From DYRB01 sp963845265 (GTDB taxonomy: Bacteria > Pseudomonadota > Gammaproteobacteria > Chromatiales > Chromatiaceae), in NCBI GenBank assembly GCA_963845265.1, contig CAWJRN010000019.1, forward strand, positions 1 through 64,000: a stretch of DNA of 64,000 bases, read 5' to 3'. Below are positions 8,001 to 15,357 of the stretch, in pieces. The notes under the pieces were generated by a model. The model was not told the origin of the DNA. It saw nothing but the letters and a program-made list of their open reading frames with translations, and made no database searches. The translations under genes were made by a program, and so were the position numbers. Within the stretch, counting starts at the first letter, position 1; each line of letters opens with the position of its first letter.

Positions 8001-8322
8001 TGATTTCATAGTGCAGGATGCTCGCGCGATGAGCGGGTGCTGGTCCGTCGCCTGCTCCATCCACGACCCAACGGGGATTCCTATGCTGCAGCGTCGACGG
8101 CGTTGGGTGGGGGCGCGAGGCGGACGGGATCTAGGGCAAGGAGACGGTGATCCCGCTCGATCTCCAGAGCCGCAACGGCACGGGGTGGCCATCCACCGTT
8201 GACCTGTCCAGGACCGCGTTCAAGCGGCGCCTCGGCCCGGCCCGCGGACAGACGCTGGCGGTGGTCGGCCACCGCCCTCGTCCCCCTCGCTGGGCCGCTC
8301 GTCGAATCGGGGCCCGGGGTCA

Positions 8323-8357
8323 GGTCTTGACTTATGCCTGCGGCACAAGTCAAGACC
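8323..8357. repeat. REP-like palindrome, copy 2
   Basis: GGTCTTGACTTATGCC and GGCACAAGTCAAGACC are inverted around CTGC, with one mismatch between the arms. It starts the second repeat unit. Confidence 0.75.
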
Positions 8358-8374
8358 CTATGCCCCCCTAAATT

Positions 8375-8425
8375 CACTGGACCATTTGCGTTAATTCGCG
8401 TGATTTGCGGCCGAATTTCTGTTTC
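8375..8425 (+). repeat. TTTGCGTTAATTCGCG repeat, copy 2
   Basis: Same dispersed intergenic repeat as at 5811, here starting CACTGGACCATTTGCG. Confidence 0.65.
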
Positions 8426-8566
8426 CGGGTTGAACGTTCTGAGCGACAGATGTAACGCGGAACTCAACGAACCGTTAGTCCCAGTAGCGTCTTGCAATCC
8501 CGCCCTGGCGCGCGCCATCACACACAACCGATTGTTTATATGTATCTTTTATTTGCCACCAGAAAG

Positions 8567-8583
8567 TTGGCACGGCAGGTGCT
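8567..8583 (+). promoter_or_regulatory. Sigma-54 promoter, copy 2
   Basis: TTGGCACGGCAGGTGCT, identical to the box at 6002, lies 69 bases before the ATG at 8653. Confidence 0.7.
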
Positions 8584-8652
8584 TAATCCAGGATAAGCAC
8601 CGACACAAGGTCGCTGCCACTTCCCAAACAAGCAAAACCTGGAGATACCAAA

Positions 8653-8958
8653 ATGACCAAGACCATCACCATTCTCACCGCCTCCACCCTGGCCCTGATC
8701 ACCAATGCCGCCAGCGCGTTCGACTTCTACGGCGGGTTCACCAATCAGGAGACCGTCCCCAACATCCAGAGCCAGGGTCATGCGACCTCAAGCCACACCT
8801 GGACGTCGCTGGATGCACTGCAGGCCGGCAACCCGGACAGCTCGGTGCGCATCACCTCCGACTATATCCAGGTGATGGATGCGACGGCACCGCACGTCAG
8901 CTCGCTCGATGCCCTCACGGCAGGCAGTCCCGACAGCAGCGTCCAAGCGGCGAGCTAG
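8653..8958 (+). CDS. Small secreted protein of unknown family, paralogue 2
   Basis: The 101-residue product has the same signal peptide and two SLDALxAGxPDSSV motifs as the paralogue at 6088. It differs from it at two residues (I for V in SVRITSDY, H for R in TAPHVSS). The open frame is intact and the differences are conservative, so the copies appear to be kept under selection or to be recently duplicated. The sigma-54 box and the hairpin are retained. Function unknown. Confidence 0.8.
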   Translation: MTKTITILTASTLALITNAASAFDFYGGFTNQETVPNIQSQGHATSSHTWTSLDALQAGNPDSSVRITSDYIQVMDATAPHVSSLDALTAGSPDSSVQAAS

Positions 8959-8991
8959 GGCCCTCAAGAAAACGACAGATACGCAAGCCAA

Positions 8992-9029
8992 GACCAGCGG
9001 GACGGGGTAAAACCCCCGTCCCGCTGGTC
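8992..9029 (+). terminator. Hairpin after secreted-protein gene 2
   Basis: GACCAGCGGGACGGGGT and its exact complement flank a short A-rich loop, giving a perfect 17-base stem. There is no T run. Confidence 0.6.
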
Positions 9030-9049
9030 GTATTGGTGACGAAAACCCG

Positions 9050-9297
9050 CTACTGCGCTTCCTGATAGATCTTTAAGGACTCCTATGCCTTCTCCTTCAT
9101 GCCCTCGGCCAGGGCCACCTCGGCGTCGGCGATGCGCTTGGCCTGGGCGTAGTCGCGCACATCCTGGGTGATCTTCATGGAGCAGAAGTGGGCAACCTTG
9201 CTGGCCTCGTGAGGCATGGTCTCATCGTGGAATCCCACGCCCGCTCGGGGTCGAGGGGCAGGTTGAACTGGTCCTCCCAGCGGAACTCGAAGTGCAA
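9050..9297 (-). pseudogene. thiC 3' fragment, copy 2
   Basis: C-terminal ThiC coding sequence on the minus strand, with the same 24-base loss at the [4Fe-4S] motif as copies 1 and 3. It has further frameshifts. It ends abruptly at 9297 where the mqsRA block joins, earlier than copies 1 and 3. Confidence 0.8.
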
Positions 9298-9382
9298 GCC
9301 GTTGGGATCCGTGCCGCGTGGGCACAAAAGCCTTTGAGAACCGGAGTGGGAGGTTTGGTTTCTTAAGCGGCCCACCCTTAAG

Positions 9383-9796
9383 TCAGTGCCATTCAGCCCT
9401 GACCTCGCCCAACAACTCCGGGTGTCGGTCCAGGACTTTGAGCAGTTTCACCAGTGCCAGGGGGGGCTTGGTCTTGCCGTTTTCGTAACGGGAAAATGCG
9501 TTTACGCCGCCGCCGAAGATCTCAGCCGCTTCGCGCTGATCGAGCGCCAGTTTCTTGCGCACGCTGGCAATAAAGGCGGGATCGACGATGGTCGCATTCA
9601 CCTGCTTGTTAAACGCCAGCATTGCCGCACTGACCCGAGCCGATTCGTCCGCATCCAGCACCGCCTCGCCGCAGGCCGGGCAGTAGTCTCCTGTCACGGA
9701 CGGAATCGTGGTGGTTTCCCCCTTGTACGTATAGGGGAAATCCCGTGTATCTCGCACCATCTCGGCGACCGCGCACACTGGACATGTCATATTCAT
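9383..9796 (-). CDS. mqsA: MqsA-type antitoxin, copy 1
   Basis: The 137-residue protein has an N-terminal zinc-binding half with two CxxC pairs (CPVCAVAEM and YCPACGEAVL) and a C-terminal XRE-like helix-turn-helix (LDQREAAEIFGGGVNAFSRY). This is the two-domain layout of MqsA, which neutralises MqsR and represses its own operon. Its ATG overlaps the stop of the toxin gene. The protein is identical to the copy at 11787; the DNA differs at one silent base. Antitoxin second in the operon is the usual order for mqsRA. Confidence 0.9.
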   Translation of the reverse strand: MNMTCPVCAVAEMVRDTRDFPYTYKGETTTIPSVTGDYCPACGEAVLDADESARVSAAMLAFNKQVNATIVDPAFIASVRKKLALDQREAAEIFGGGVNAFSRYENGKTKPPLALVKLLKVLDRHPELLGEVRAEWH

Positions 9797-10089
9797 AGCT
9801 GCTTGAAGGACACAATGAGCACGTCATCGGTCACCGTAAGTTTCAGGTAGACGGCACCGGCCGGCGTGCTTGGCCGGTATACGTCCTGCCACACCCGGTG
9901 GTCGGCGTGCGTAGTCATGCTCTTGAAGAAATCCGCAGGATGCAGCGCTTTGACTACGCCCACCATCCCTTGGAAATCGAACCCCATTGCGGCACCACCC
10001 GCCAGTGCCGACAAGGTAGAACGTACCTGGCCCGCCGCGATCAGCGCTCTGACGACGGAAAGCTTGCAGTGCGGGGCGCGCTTCTCCAT
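9793..10089 (-). CDS. mqsR: MqsR-type toxin, copy 1
   Basis: The 98-residue protein matches MqsR, a RelE-fold mRNA interferase known in E. coli to cut at GCU. The N-terminal EKRAPHCKLSVVRALIAAGQ and the later VWQDVYRPSTPAGAVYLKL and VLIVSFKQL are typical, including the tail with its conserved Lys and Phe. It is the first gene of the operon and overlaps mqsA by four bases. An operator palindrome lies 14 bases upstream of the ATG. Identical to the copy at 12197. Confidence 0.9.
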   Translation of the reverse strand: MEKRAPHCKLSVVRALIAAGQVRSTLSALAGGAAMGFDFQGMVGVVKALHPADFFKSMTTHADHRVWQDVYRPSTPAGAVYLKLTVTDDVLIVSFKQL

Positions 10090-10102
10090 AGCGGCGCAAA
10101 TT

Positions 10103-10115
10103 AACCTAATAGGTT
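10103..10115. promoter_or_regulatory. MqsA operator, copy 1
   Basis: AACCTAATAGGTT fits AACCT-N3-AGGTT, the palindrome bound by E. coli MqsA upstream of mqsRA. It lies just upstream of mqsR, where MqsA would repress the operon. Confidence 0.75.
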
Positions 10116-10270
10116 TCGCTGGGCAAGTAGATACCTATCCTTGGGGACTTCGGAACGATCCCCTGGTCCCTGAGCACGCCGACGCCCGCGCCGGAGGAAA
10201 GACGGGGGCCGAGCTGAAGCATCCCCTCAAATGCCAAACCAAGGATCAATGACTTAGGGGGCCGGGGTCA

Positions 10271-10305
10271 GGTCTTGACTTATGCCTGCGGCACAAGTCA
10301 AGACC
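10271..10305. repeat. REP-like palindrome, copy 3
   Basis: Same palindrome as at 8323. It opens the third repeat unit. Confidence 0.75.
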
Positions 10306-10324
10306 CTATGCCCCCCTAAATTCA

Positions 10325-10372
10325 CTGGACCATTTGCGTTAATTCGCGGGATTTGCGGCCGAACTTCTGTTT
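10325..10372 (+). repeat. TTTGCGTTAATTCGCG repeat, copy 3
   Basis: Same dispersed repeat as at 5811 and 8375, with GGGATTTGCGG in place of GTGATTTGCGG. Confidence 0.65.
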
Positions 10373-10513
10373 CCGGGTTGAACGTTCCGAGCGACAAATG
10401 TAACGCGGAACTCAACGAACCGTTAGTCCCAGTAGCGTCTTGCAATCCCGCCCTGGCGCGCGCCATCACGCGCAACCGATTGTTTATATGCCTCCTTTAT
10501 TTCATCCAGCAAG

Positions 10514-10530
10514 TTGGCACGGCAGGTGCT
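10514..10530 (+). promoter_or_regulatory. Sigma-54 promoter, copy 3
   Basis: TTGGCACGGCAGGTGCT, identical in all three units, 69 bases before the ATG at 10600. Confidence 0.7.
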
Positions 10531-10599
10531 TAATCCAGGATAAGCACCGACACAAGGTCGCTGCCACTTCCCAAACAAGCAAGACCTGGAGATACCAAA

Positions 10600-10905
10600 A
10601 TGACCAAGACCATCACCATTCTCACCGCCTCCACCCTGGCTCTGATCACCAATGCCGCCAGCGCCTTCGACTTCTACGGCGGCTTCACCAATCAGGAGAC
10701 CGTCCCCAACATCCAGAGCCAGGGTCATGCGACCTCAGGCCACACCTGGACGTCGCTGGATGCACTGCAGGCCGGCAACCCGGACAGCTCGGTGCGCATC
10801 ACCTCCGACTATGTCCAGGTGATGGATGCGACGGCACCGCACGTCAGCTCGCTCGATGCCCTGACGGCAGGCAGTCCCGACAGCAGCATCCAAGCGGCGA
10901 GCTAG
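10600..10905 (+). CDS. Small secreted protein of unknown family, paralogue 3
   Basis: A 101-residue paralogue with signal peptide and both SLDALxAGxPDSSV motifs. Compared with paralogue 2 it has G for S in ATSGHTW, V for I in SDYVQV and I for V in DSSIQAAS. The ORF and all flanking signals are intact. Function unknown. Confidence 0.8.
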   Translation: MTKTITILTASTLALITNAASAFDFYGGFTNQETVPNIQSQGHATSGHTWTSLDALQAGNPDSSVRITSDYVQVMDATAPHVSSLDALTAGSPDSSIQAAS

Positions 10906-10938
10906 GGCTCTCAAGAAAACGACAGATACGCAAGCCAA

Positions 10939-10976
10939 GACCAGCGGGGCGGGGTAAAACCCCCGTCCCGCTGGTC
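10939..10976 (+). terminator. Hairpin after secreted-protein gene 3
   Basis: Same long inverted repeat as at 8992 with one A-to-G change in the 5' arm, which a G-T pair tolerates. Confidence 0.6.
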
Positions 10977-10996
10977 GTATTGGTGACGAAAACCCG

Positions 10997-11275
10997 CTAC
11001 TGCACTTCCCGATAGATCTCCGCCCTTCAGGACTCCTGTGCCTTCTCCTTCATGCCCTCGGCCAGGGCCACCTCGGCGTCGGCGATGCGCTTGGCCTGGG
11101 CGTAGTCGCGCACATCCTGGGTGATCTTCATGGAGCAGAAGTGGGCGACCTTGTTGGCCTCGTGAGGCATGGTCTCATCGTGGAATTCCCACGCCCGCTC
11201 GGGGTCGAGGGGCAGGTTGAACTGGTCCTCCCAGCGGAACTCGAAGTGCGGATTGGACAGGGCATTGTCGCGGAC
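10997..11275 (-). pseudogene. thiC 3' fragment, copy 3
   Basis: C-terminal ThiC coding sequence on the minus strand with the shared 24-base loss at the iron-sulfur motif. It extends as far upstream as copy 1 (to the sequence for DNALS) and is followed by the same non-coding block (11276-11650). Confidence 0.8.
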
Positions 11276-11786
11276 TGGAACCAGGCCAGACACTGCTCTA
11301 ATGCGGTTGTGGGTACTTCGCATCATTACCCTGGAGCCCTCCGGAATGGGCAAATATTTCTTTCGGGTGCTGCCGAGTTCCCGAGGCACACCGAAAGCCC
11401 TGGATTCTCGGCGCGCCTCGTGCCCCGGCGGTCTTGGTCATGAGCTCGGCCGCCACGCTAACCGCGAGGTCGTTGGTCCGCTATGCAGACCCATCGCCGC
11501 TGGCCGGAATTATGATCAAGGCCTGCCCCGGCACACGCTGGGGCTAGCGCTTGCGCGAATGCGTTCAAAATCTCGAACCGCGAGAACCAAGACCTCCTGG
11601 CCGAATGGATTGAGCAGCGCGATACCGCAGCCCTTGAAGCACCCCTGACCCCGCAAATGCCGCATATGTGTGACCCTGCATATGTGCGGAGTATCGTGCA
11701 AGCCGTTGGGATCCGTGCCGCGTGGGCACAAAAGCCTTTGAGAACCGGAGTGGGAGGTTTGGTTTCTTAAGCGGCCCACCCTTAAG

Positions 11787-12200
11787 TCAGTGCCATTCAG
11801 CCCTGACCTCGCCCAACAACTCCGGGTGTCGGTCCAGGACTTTGAGCAGTTTCACCAGTGCCAGGGGGGGCTTGGTCTTGCCGTTTTCGTAACGGGAAAA
11901 TGCGTTTACGCCGCCGCCGAAGATCTCAGCCGCTTCGCGCTGATCGAGCGCCAGTTTCTTGCGCACGCTGGCAATAAAGGCGGGATCGACGATGGTCGCA
12001 TTCACCTGCTTGTTGAACGCCAGCATTGCCGCACTGACCCGAGCCGATTCGTCCGCATCCAGCACCGCCTCGCCGCAGGCCGGGCAGTAGTCTCCTGTCA
12101 CGGACGGAATCGTGGTGGTTTCCCCCTTGTACGTATAGGGGAAATCCCGTGTATCTCGCACCATCTCGGCGACCGCGCACACTGGACATGTCATATTCAT
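11787..12200 (-). CDS. mqsA: MqsA-type antitoxin, copy 2
   Basis: The protein is identical to the 137-residue antitoxin at 9383-9796: two zinc CxxC pairs and a C-terminal helix-turn-helix. One silent base separates the two genes. Because products are interchangeable, either antitoxin should neutralise either toxin. Confidence 0.9.
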   Translation of the reverse strand: MNMTCPVCAVAEMVRDTRDFPYTYKGETTTIPSVTGDYCPACGEAVLDADESARVSAAMLAFNKQVNATIVDPAFIASVRKKLALDQREAAEIFGGGVNAFSRYENGKTKPPLALVKLLKVLDRHPELLGEVRAEWH

Positions 12201-12493
12201 AGCTGCTTGAAGGACACAATGAGCACGTCATCGGTCACCGTAAGTTTCAGGTAGACGGCACCGGCCGGCGTGCTTGGCCGGTATACGTCCTGCCACACCC
12301 GGTGGTCGGCGTGCGTAGTCATGCTCTTGAAGAAATCCGCAGGATGCAGCGCTTTGACTACGCCCACCATCCCTTGGAAATCGAACCCCATTGCGGCACC
12401 ACCCGCCAGTGCCGACAAGGTAGAACGTACCTGGCCCGCCGCGATCAGCGCTCTGACGACGGAAAGCTTGCAGTGCGGGGCGCGCTTCTCCAT
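12197..12493 (-). CDS. mqsR: MqsR-type toxin, copy 2
   Basis: Identical in protein sequence to the toxin at 9793-10089. The frame stays open upstream to 12580 because of a one-base difference in the leader. The ATG at 12493 is kept as the start since it matches copy 1 and sits behind the operator. It overlaps mqsA by four bases. Confidence 0.9.
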   Translation of the reverse strand: MEKRAPHCKLSVVRALIAAGQVRSTLSALAGGAAMGFDFQGMVGVVKALHPADFFKSMTTHADHRVWQDVYRPSTPAGAVYLKLTVTDDVLIVSFKQL

Positions 12494-12506
12494 AGCGGCG
12501 CAAATT

Positions 12507-12519
12507 AACCTAATAGGTT
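12507..12519. promoter_or_regulatory. MqsA operator, copy 2
   Basis: AACCTAATAGGTT, identical to the site at 10103 and at the same distance from mqsR. Confidence 0.75.
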
Positions 12520-12749
12520 TCGCTGGGCAAGTAGATACTATCCTTGGGGACTTCGGAACGATCCCCTGGTCCCTGAGCACGCCGACGCCCGCGCCGGAGG
12601 AAAGACGGGGGCCGAGCTGAAGTATCCCCTCAAATCCAAACCAAGGATCAATGACTTAGCGACACTCCAGTCAAGGGTGCGACGCAGTATGCATGCCGTC
12701 CATGTAACGGACTGATGTGGCGCGAGATTTTGTGGGGATACCTCAGGGT

Positions 12750-12789
12750 GCCGAGCCCCTTTCCTCACCAGCGGGAAGAGGGGCTCGGC
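12750..12789 (-). terminator. Hairpin downstream of the helicase gene
   Basis: GCCGAGCCCC and GGGGCTCGGC are perfect inverted repeats around a 20-base loop, about 70 bases past the helicase stop codon. No clear T run is present. Confidence 0.45.
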
Positions 12790-12856
12790 CAGGCTCGGAC
12801 GGCCTCAGCCTCGTCTGCAAAAGCCAGCTCCGGCGGATACTTGCCCAGTCTCACTG

Positions 12857-15328
12857 CTACCGGCTGCGCAGATCCCGCGCCAGATGGGCCTGCACCATCT
12901 TCAGCTCACCGTAGGAGTAGCCCTCTCCGAGCGCCTGCTTGGCCAGGGCGAGCTCGTCGGTCCCCGTCTCGGCGAGCACGGCCGCGATCTTTGCGAGCTT
13001 CTCGTTGCTGATGACGTCCGTGACGGCGAGCTTGCCGGTGCGAATGTAGTGGGCCAGGTGGCCCTCGATGGTGTTGGGCTTCAGCGACCGGCGGCTGGCG
13101 ATCTCCTCGATGCTCAAGCCCTCCTGGTACAGGCGGTAGCTGATCAGTCGGGTATTGCCTTCTTCTGAGCCTGCCTTGCCCGTGCGCTGCTGCCCTGGGC
13201 GAGGGAGGGCCGCGGCGTCGATGCCGTGGCCCCGGCAATAGTCCGAGACGATGCCCAGTATCTCCTCGCCGTAGCGCTCGACGGTGGGCTTGCCGATGCC
13301 CCTGACGGTAGCCAATGCCTCGGGACCGTCCGGCAGGGTATCGGCGATCTGTCTGAGAACGGCCCGGGTGAGGACCCGGTAGCGGGTAACGCCGTCGCGC
13401 TCTTCCTCTTCGGCCTTGCGGGCGCGCCAACGCCCCAGTGCCGCCAGCAGCCCGTCGCTCTCGGCATCGCCGGGGTGGGCATCGAGCCCTTTCTCCACCA
13501 GGGGCCCGGTGGACTCGGTGTCGATCCGGGCCTTGCCCAGGGCGCCGAGATAGGCGGACGTCGAGAATCGCTCCCGGCAGCTTTCGAGGCAGGCGTTCTT
13601 GATCGCCACGACCTTGCGCAGCTCGTCGACGGCCTGGCGGAGCGTCTTGCGCAGCGCCTTGTTGTCGGTCTCGAACGAGAGGGCGCGGAGCCACGGGAGC
13701 AGTCCCTGCTGTAGCTTGCCGGTGAAATAGGCGGACGCCTTGCGTAGGCGGTCCTGCAGGTGATCGTCGTCCTCTGGAATGCGGTCCTCGAGGTACAGGG
13801 ACTGGAGCTGGCGCTGGAACTTTCCGGCGACGCTAACGACCTCTTCGATTGTCTGCTTCTCCAGCGCGTCCATGGCGTCCGCTCCGCGCACATCGACGAC
13901 CCGTTGGTTGGCACGCAGAAGGCCGAAAAGCCTCCGTAACCGGGTACCGAGGTCGTCGAACCCCCAGCATTCCTGCAGCAGCCGCTGTTGGTAAGCGATG
14001 CGGGCGTGATCGAGCTGGTCCCGGGTCGGCGGGTGGCGGGTGGCCTCGGCGACGTAGTGCGATACCAGTTGATCGGTCATGACGGCCCGGCGGGGGATCG
14101 GGGCGCTGAGCACCATGCCCTCGAAGGTCTTGCAGCGGCTCAGGGCCACGTAGACCTGTCCGTGGGAAAAGGCCGCTTCCGCGTCGATGATGGCCCGCTC
14201 GAAGGTCAGCCCCTGGCTCTTGTGAATGGTGATGGCCCAGGCGAGGCGCAACGGGTATTGGATGAACCTGCCGATGACCTCCTCGGAGATCGCCTTGGTC
14301 TCCTTGTCGAGGCTGTATTGGATGTTCTCCCAGGTGGCCGGCTCCACGTCGATCGCACTCTCGTCGCCAGCACAGCGCACGACGATGCGCTCGCGCTCCA
14401 GGTGCGTGACGGTGCCGATCTTGCCGTTGAAGTAACGCTTTGCGGGTGCACTGTCGTTGCGCACGAACATGACCTGCGCGCCCTTCTTCAGGGTCAGGGT
14501 CTCGGCGGTCGGATAGATTTGCGCCGGGTACTCTCCCTGTATTTGCGCCGCGTAGGTGCGGGACTTCGAGCCGAGTGCGCACAGGCGCGTCTCGTTGATG
14601 TGATCGGCGCCGCGATTGTGCGTCGTCAGGGTGATGTAGCCGTCCGAATCATTGGGCGTGAAACCGGGCAGATAGCGAGCATTCAACCGCTCCAGGGTCG
14701 CATCGTCCAACCGATTGTCGCGCACCAGATTCAGCAGCTCGATGAAGTCCGCATCGGACTGACGGTAGATGTGATCGAGCTCGATCGGGACCACCTCGGT
14801 CGTCCGCAGCGCCCTGCTGCTGAAGAAGTACCCGGACTCATAGAACTCTTTCAGAATGGCCCAGTCCTGCTGGGGCACCACGGGCGCGAGCTGATGGAGG
14901 TCGCCAATCATCAGCAGCTGGACGCCGCCGAAAGGCAGGTTGGAGTCGCGCTGAAGGCGCAGCACGAAGTCGACCGCATCGAGCAGGTCGCAGCGGACCA
15001 TGCTGATCTCATCGATGACCAGCAGGTCCAGGCTCTGGATGATCTCGCGCTTTTGCCTGCTGAACCGGCCCTCCGCGGCCCGGTGCTCAACCTCGCCACC
15101 GGGCACAAAGGGGCCGAACGGGAGCTGGAAGAAGGAGTGCAGGGTCACGCCGCCGGCGTTGATCGCCGCCACCCCGGTCGGGGCGGTGACGATCATGCGC
15201 TTGGGCAGGTCTTGTTTCAGCGCGTGCAGGAAGGTGGTCTTACCGGTACCGGCCTTTCCCGTCAGGAAGACGCTGTGGCTGGTGGCGCGGATAAACTCCT
15301 GCGCCAGCTGCATCTGTGGATTTTGCAT
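12857..15328 (-). CDS. Pif1-like helicase with HRDC and C-terminal HTH domains
   Basis: The 823-residue protein starts MQNPQMQLAQEF; the longer frame reads through thiC DNA and is rejected. Walker A is FLTGKAGTGKTT (about 22-33), Walker B is LLVIDEISMV and the C-terminal helicase lobe has TIHKSQGLTFERAI. These place the first 450 residues in the Pif1/RecD-like superfamily 1B. A central region of unknown fold follows. Then comes an HRDC-like domain (LPDGPEALATVRGIGKPTVERYG) and an HTH_40-type tail (LYQEGLSIEEIASRRSLKPNTIEGHL), both also found in RecQ-like helicases. A role in DNA unwinding or repair is likely; no partner is encoded beside it. The start lies 30 bases after the thiC stop on the same strand. 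Confidence 0.85.
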   Translation of the reverse strand: MQNPQMQLAQEFIRATSHSVFLTGKAGTGKTTFLHALKQDLPKRMIVTAPTGVAAINAGGVTLHSFFQLPFGPFVPGGEVEHRAAEGRFSRQKREIIQSLDLLVIDEISMVRCDLLDAVDFVLRLQRDSNLPFGGVQLLMIGDLHQLAPVVPQQDWAILKEFYESGYFFSSRALRTTEVVPIELDHIYRQSDADFIELLNLVRDNRLDDATLERLNARYLPGFTPNDSDGYITLTTHNRGADHINETRLCALGSKSRTYAAQIQGEYPAQIYPTAETLTLKKGAQVMFVRNDSAPAKRYFNGKIGTVTHLERERIVVRCAGDESAIDVEPATWENIQYSLDKETKAISEEVIGRFIQYPLRLAWAITIHKSQGLTFERAIIDAEAAFSHGQVYVALSRCKTFEGMVLSAPIPRRAVMTDQLVSHYVAEATRHPPTRDQLDHARIAYQQRLLQECWGFDDLGTRLRRLFGLLRANQRVVDVRGADAMDALEKQTIEEVVSVAGKFQRQLQSLYLEDRIPEDDDHLQDRLRKASAYFTGKLQQGLLPWLRALSFETDNKALRKTLRQAVDELRKVVAIKNACLESCRERFSTSAYLGALGKARIDTESTGPLVEKGLDAHPGDAESDGLLAALGRWRARKAEEEERDGVTRYRVLTRAVLRQIADTLPDGPEALATVRGIGKPTVERYGEEILGIVSDYCRGHGIDAAALPRPGQQRTGKAGSEEGNTRLISYRLYQEGLSIEEIASRRSLKPNTIEGHLAHYIRTGKLAVTDVISNEKLAKIAAVLAETGTDELALAKQALGEGYSYGELKMVQAHLARDLRSR

Positions 15329-15357
15329 TTGGCATGGGCCTGGCACTACCCACCTGC

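Larger units (their letters stand above)
6755..8317. other. Region without a recognisable gene; repeat-rich
   Basis: Bases 6755-7130 form a conserved block that recurs at 11276-11650 and is absent from the middle repeat unit. No ORF in it has family resemblance. 7154-7173 is a palindrome, 7398-7480 a short tandem repeat and 7915-8000 an IS91-transposase scrap. The rest (7480-7910, 8000-8317) has only short ORFs on both strands with no recognised domains. Confidence 0.5.
8318..12660. repeat. Two direct repeat units (8318-10255 and 10266-12660)
   Basis: Both units carry, in order, a palindrome, the TTAATTCGCG repeat, a sigma-54 box, the secreted-protein gene, a hairpin, a thiC fragment and mqsRA. 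The mqsRA parts (9294-10250 and 11697-12655) are almost base-identical. The right unit has an extra 400 bases between the thiC fragment and mqsRA, which is also present after the left-most thiC fragment at 6755. The middle unit therefore lost it by an internal deletion. Confidence 0.8.
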
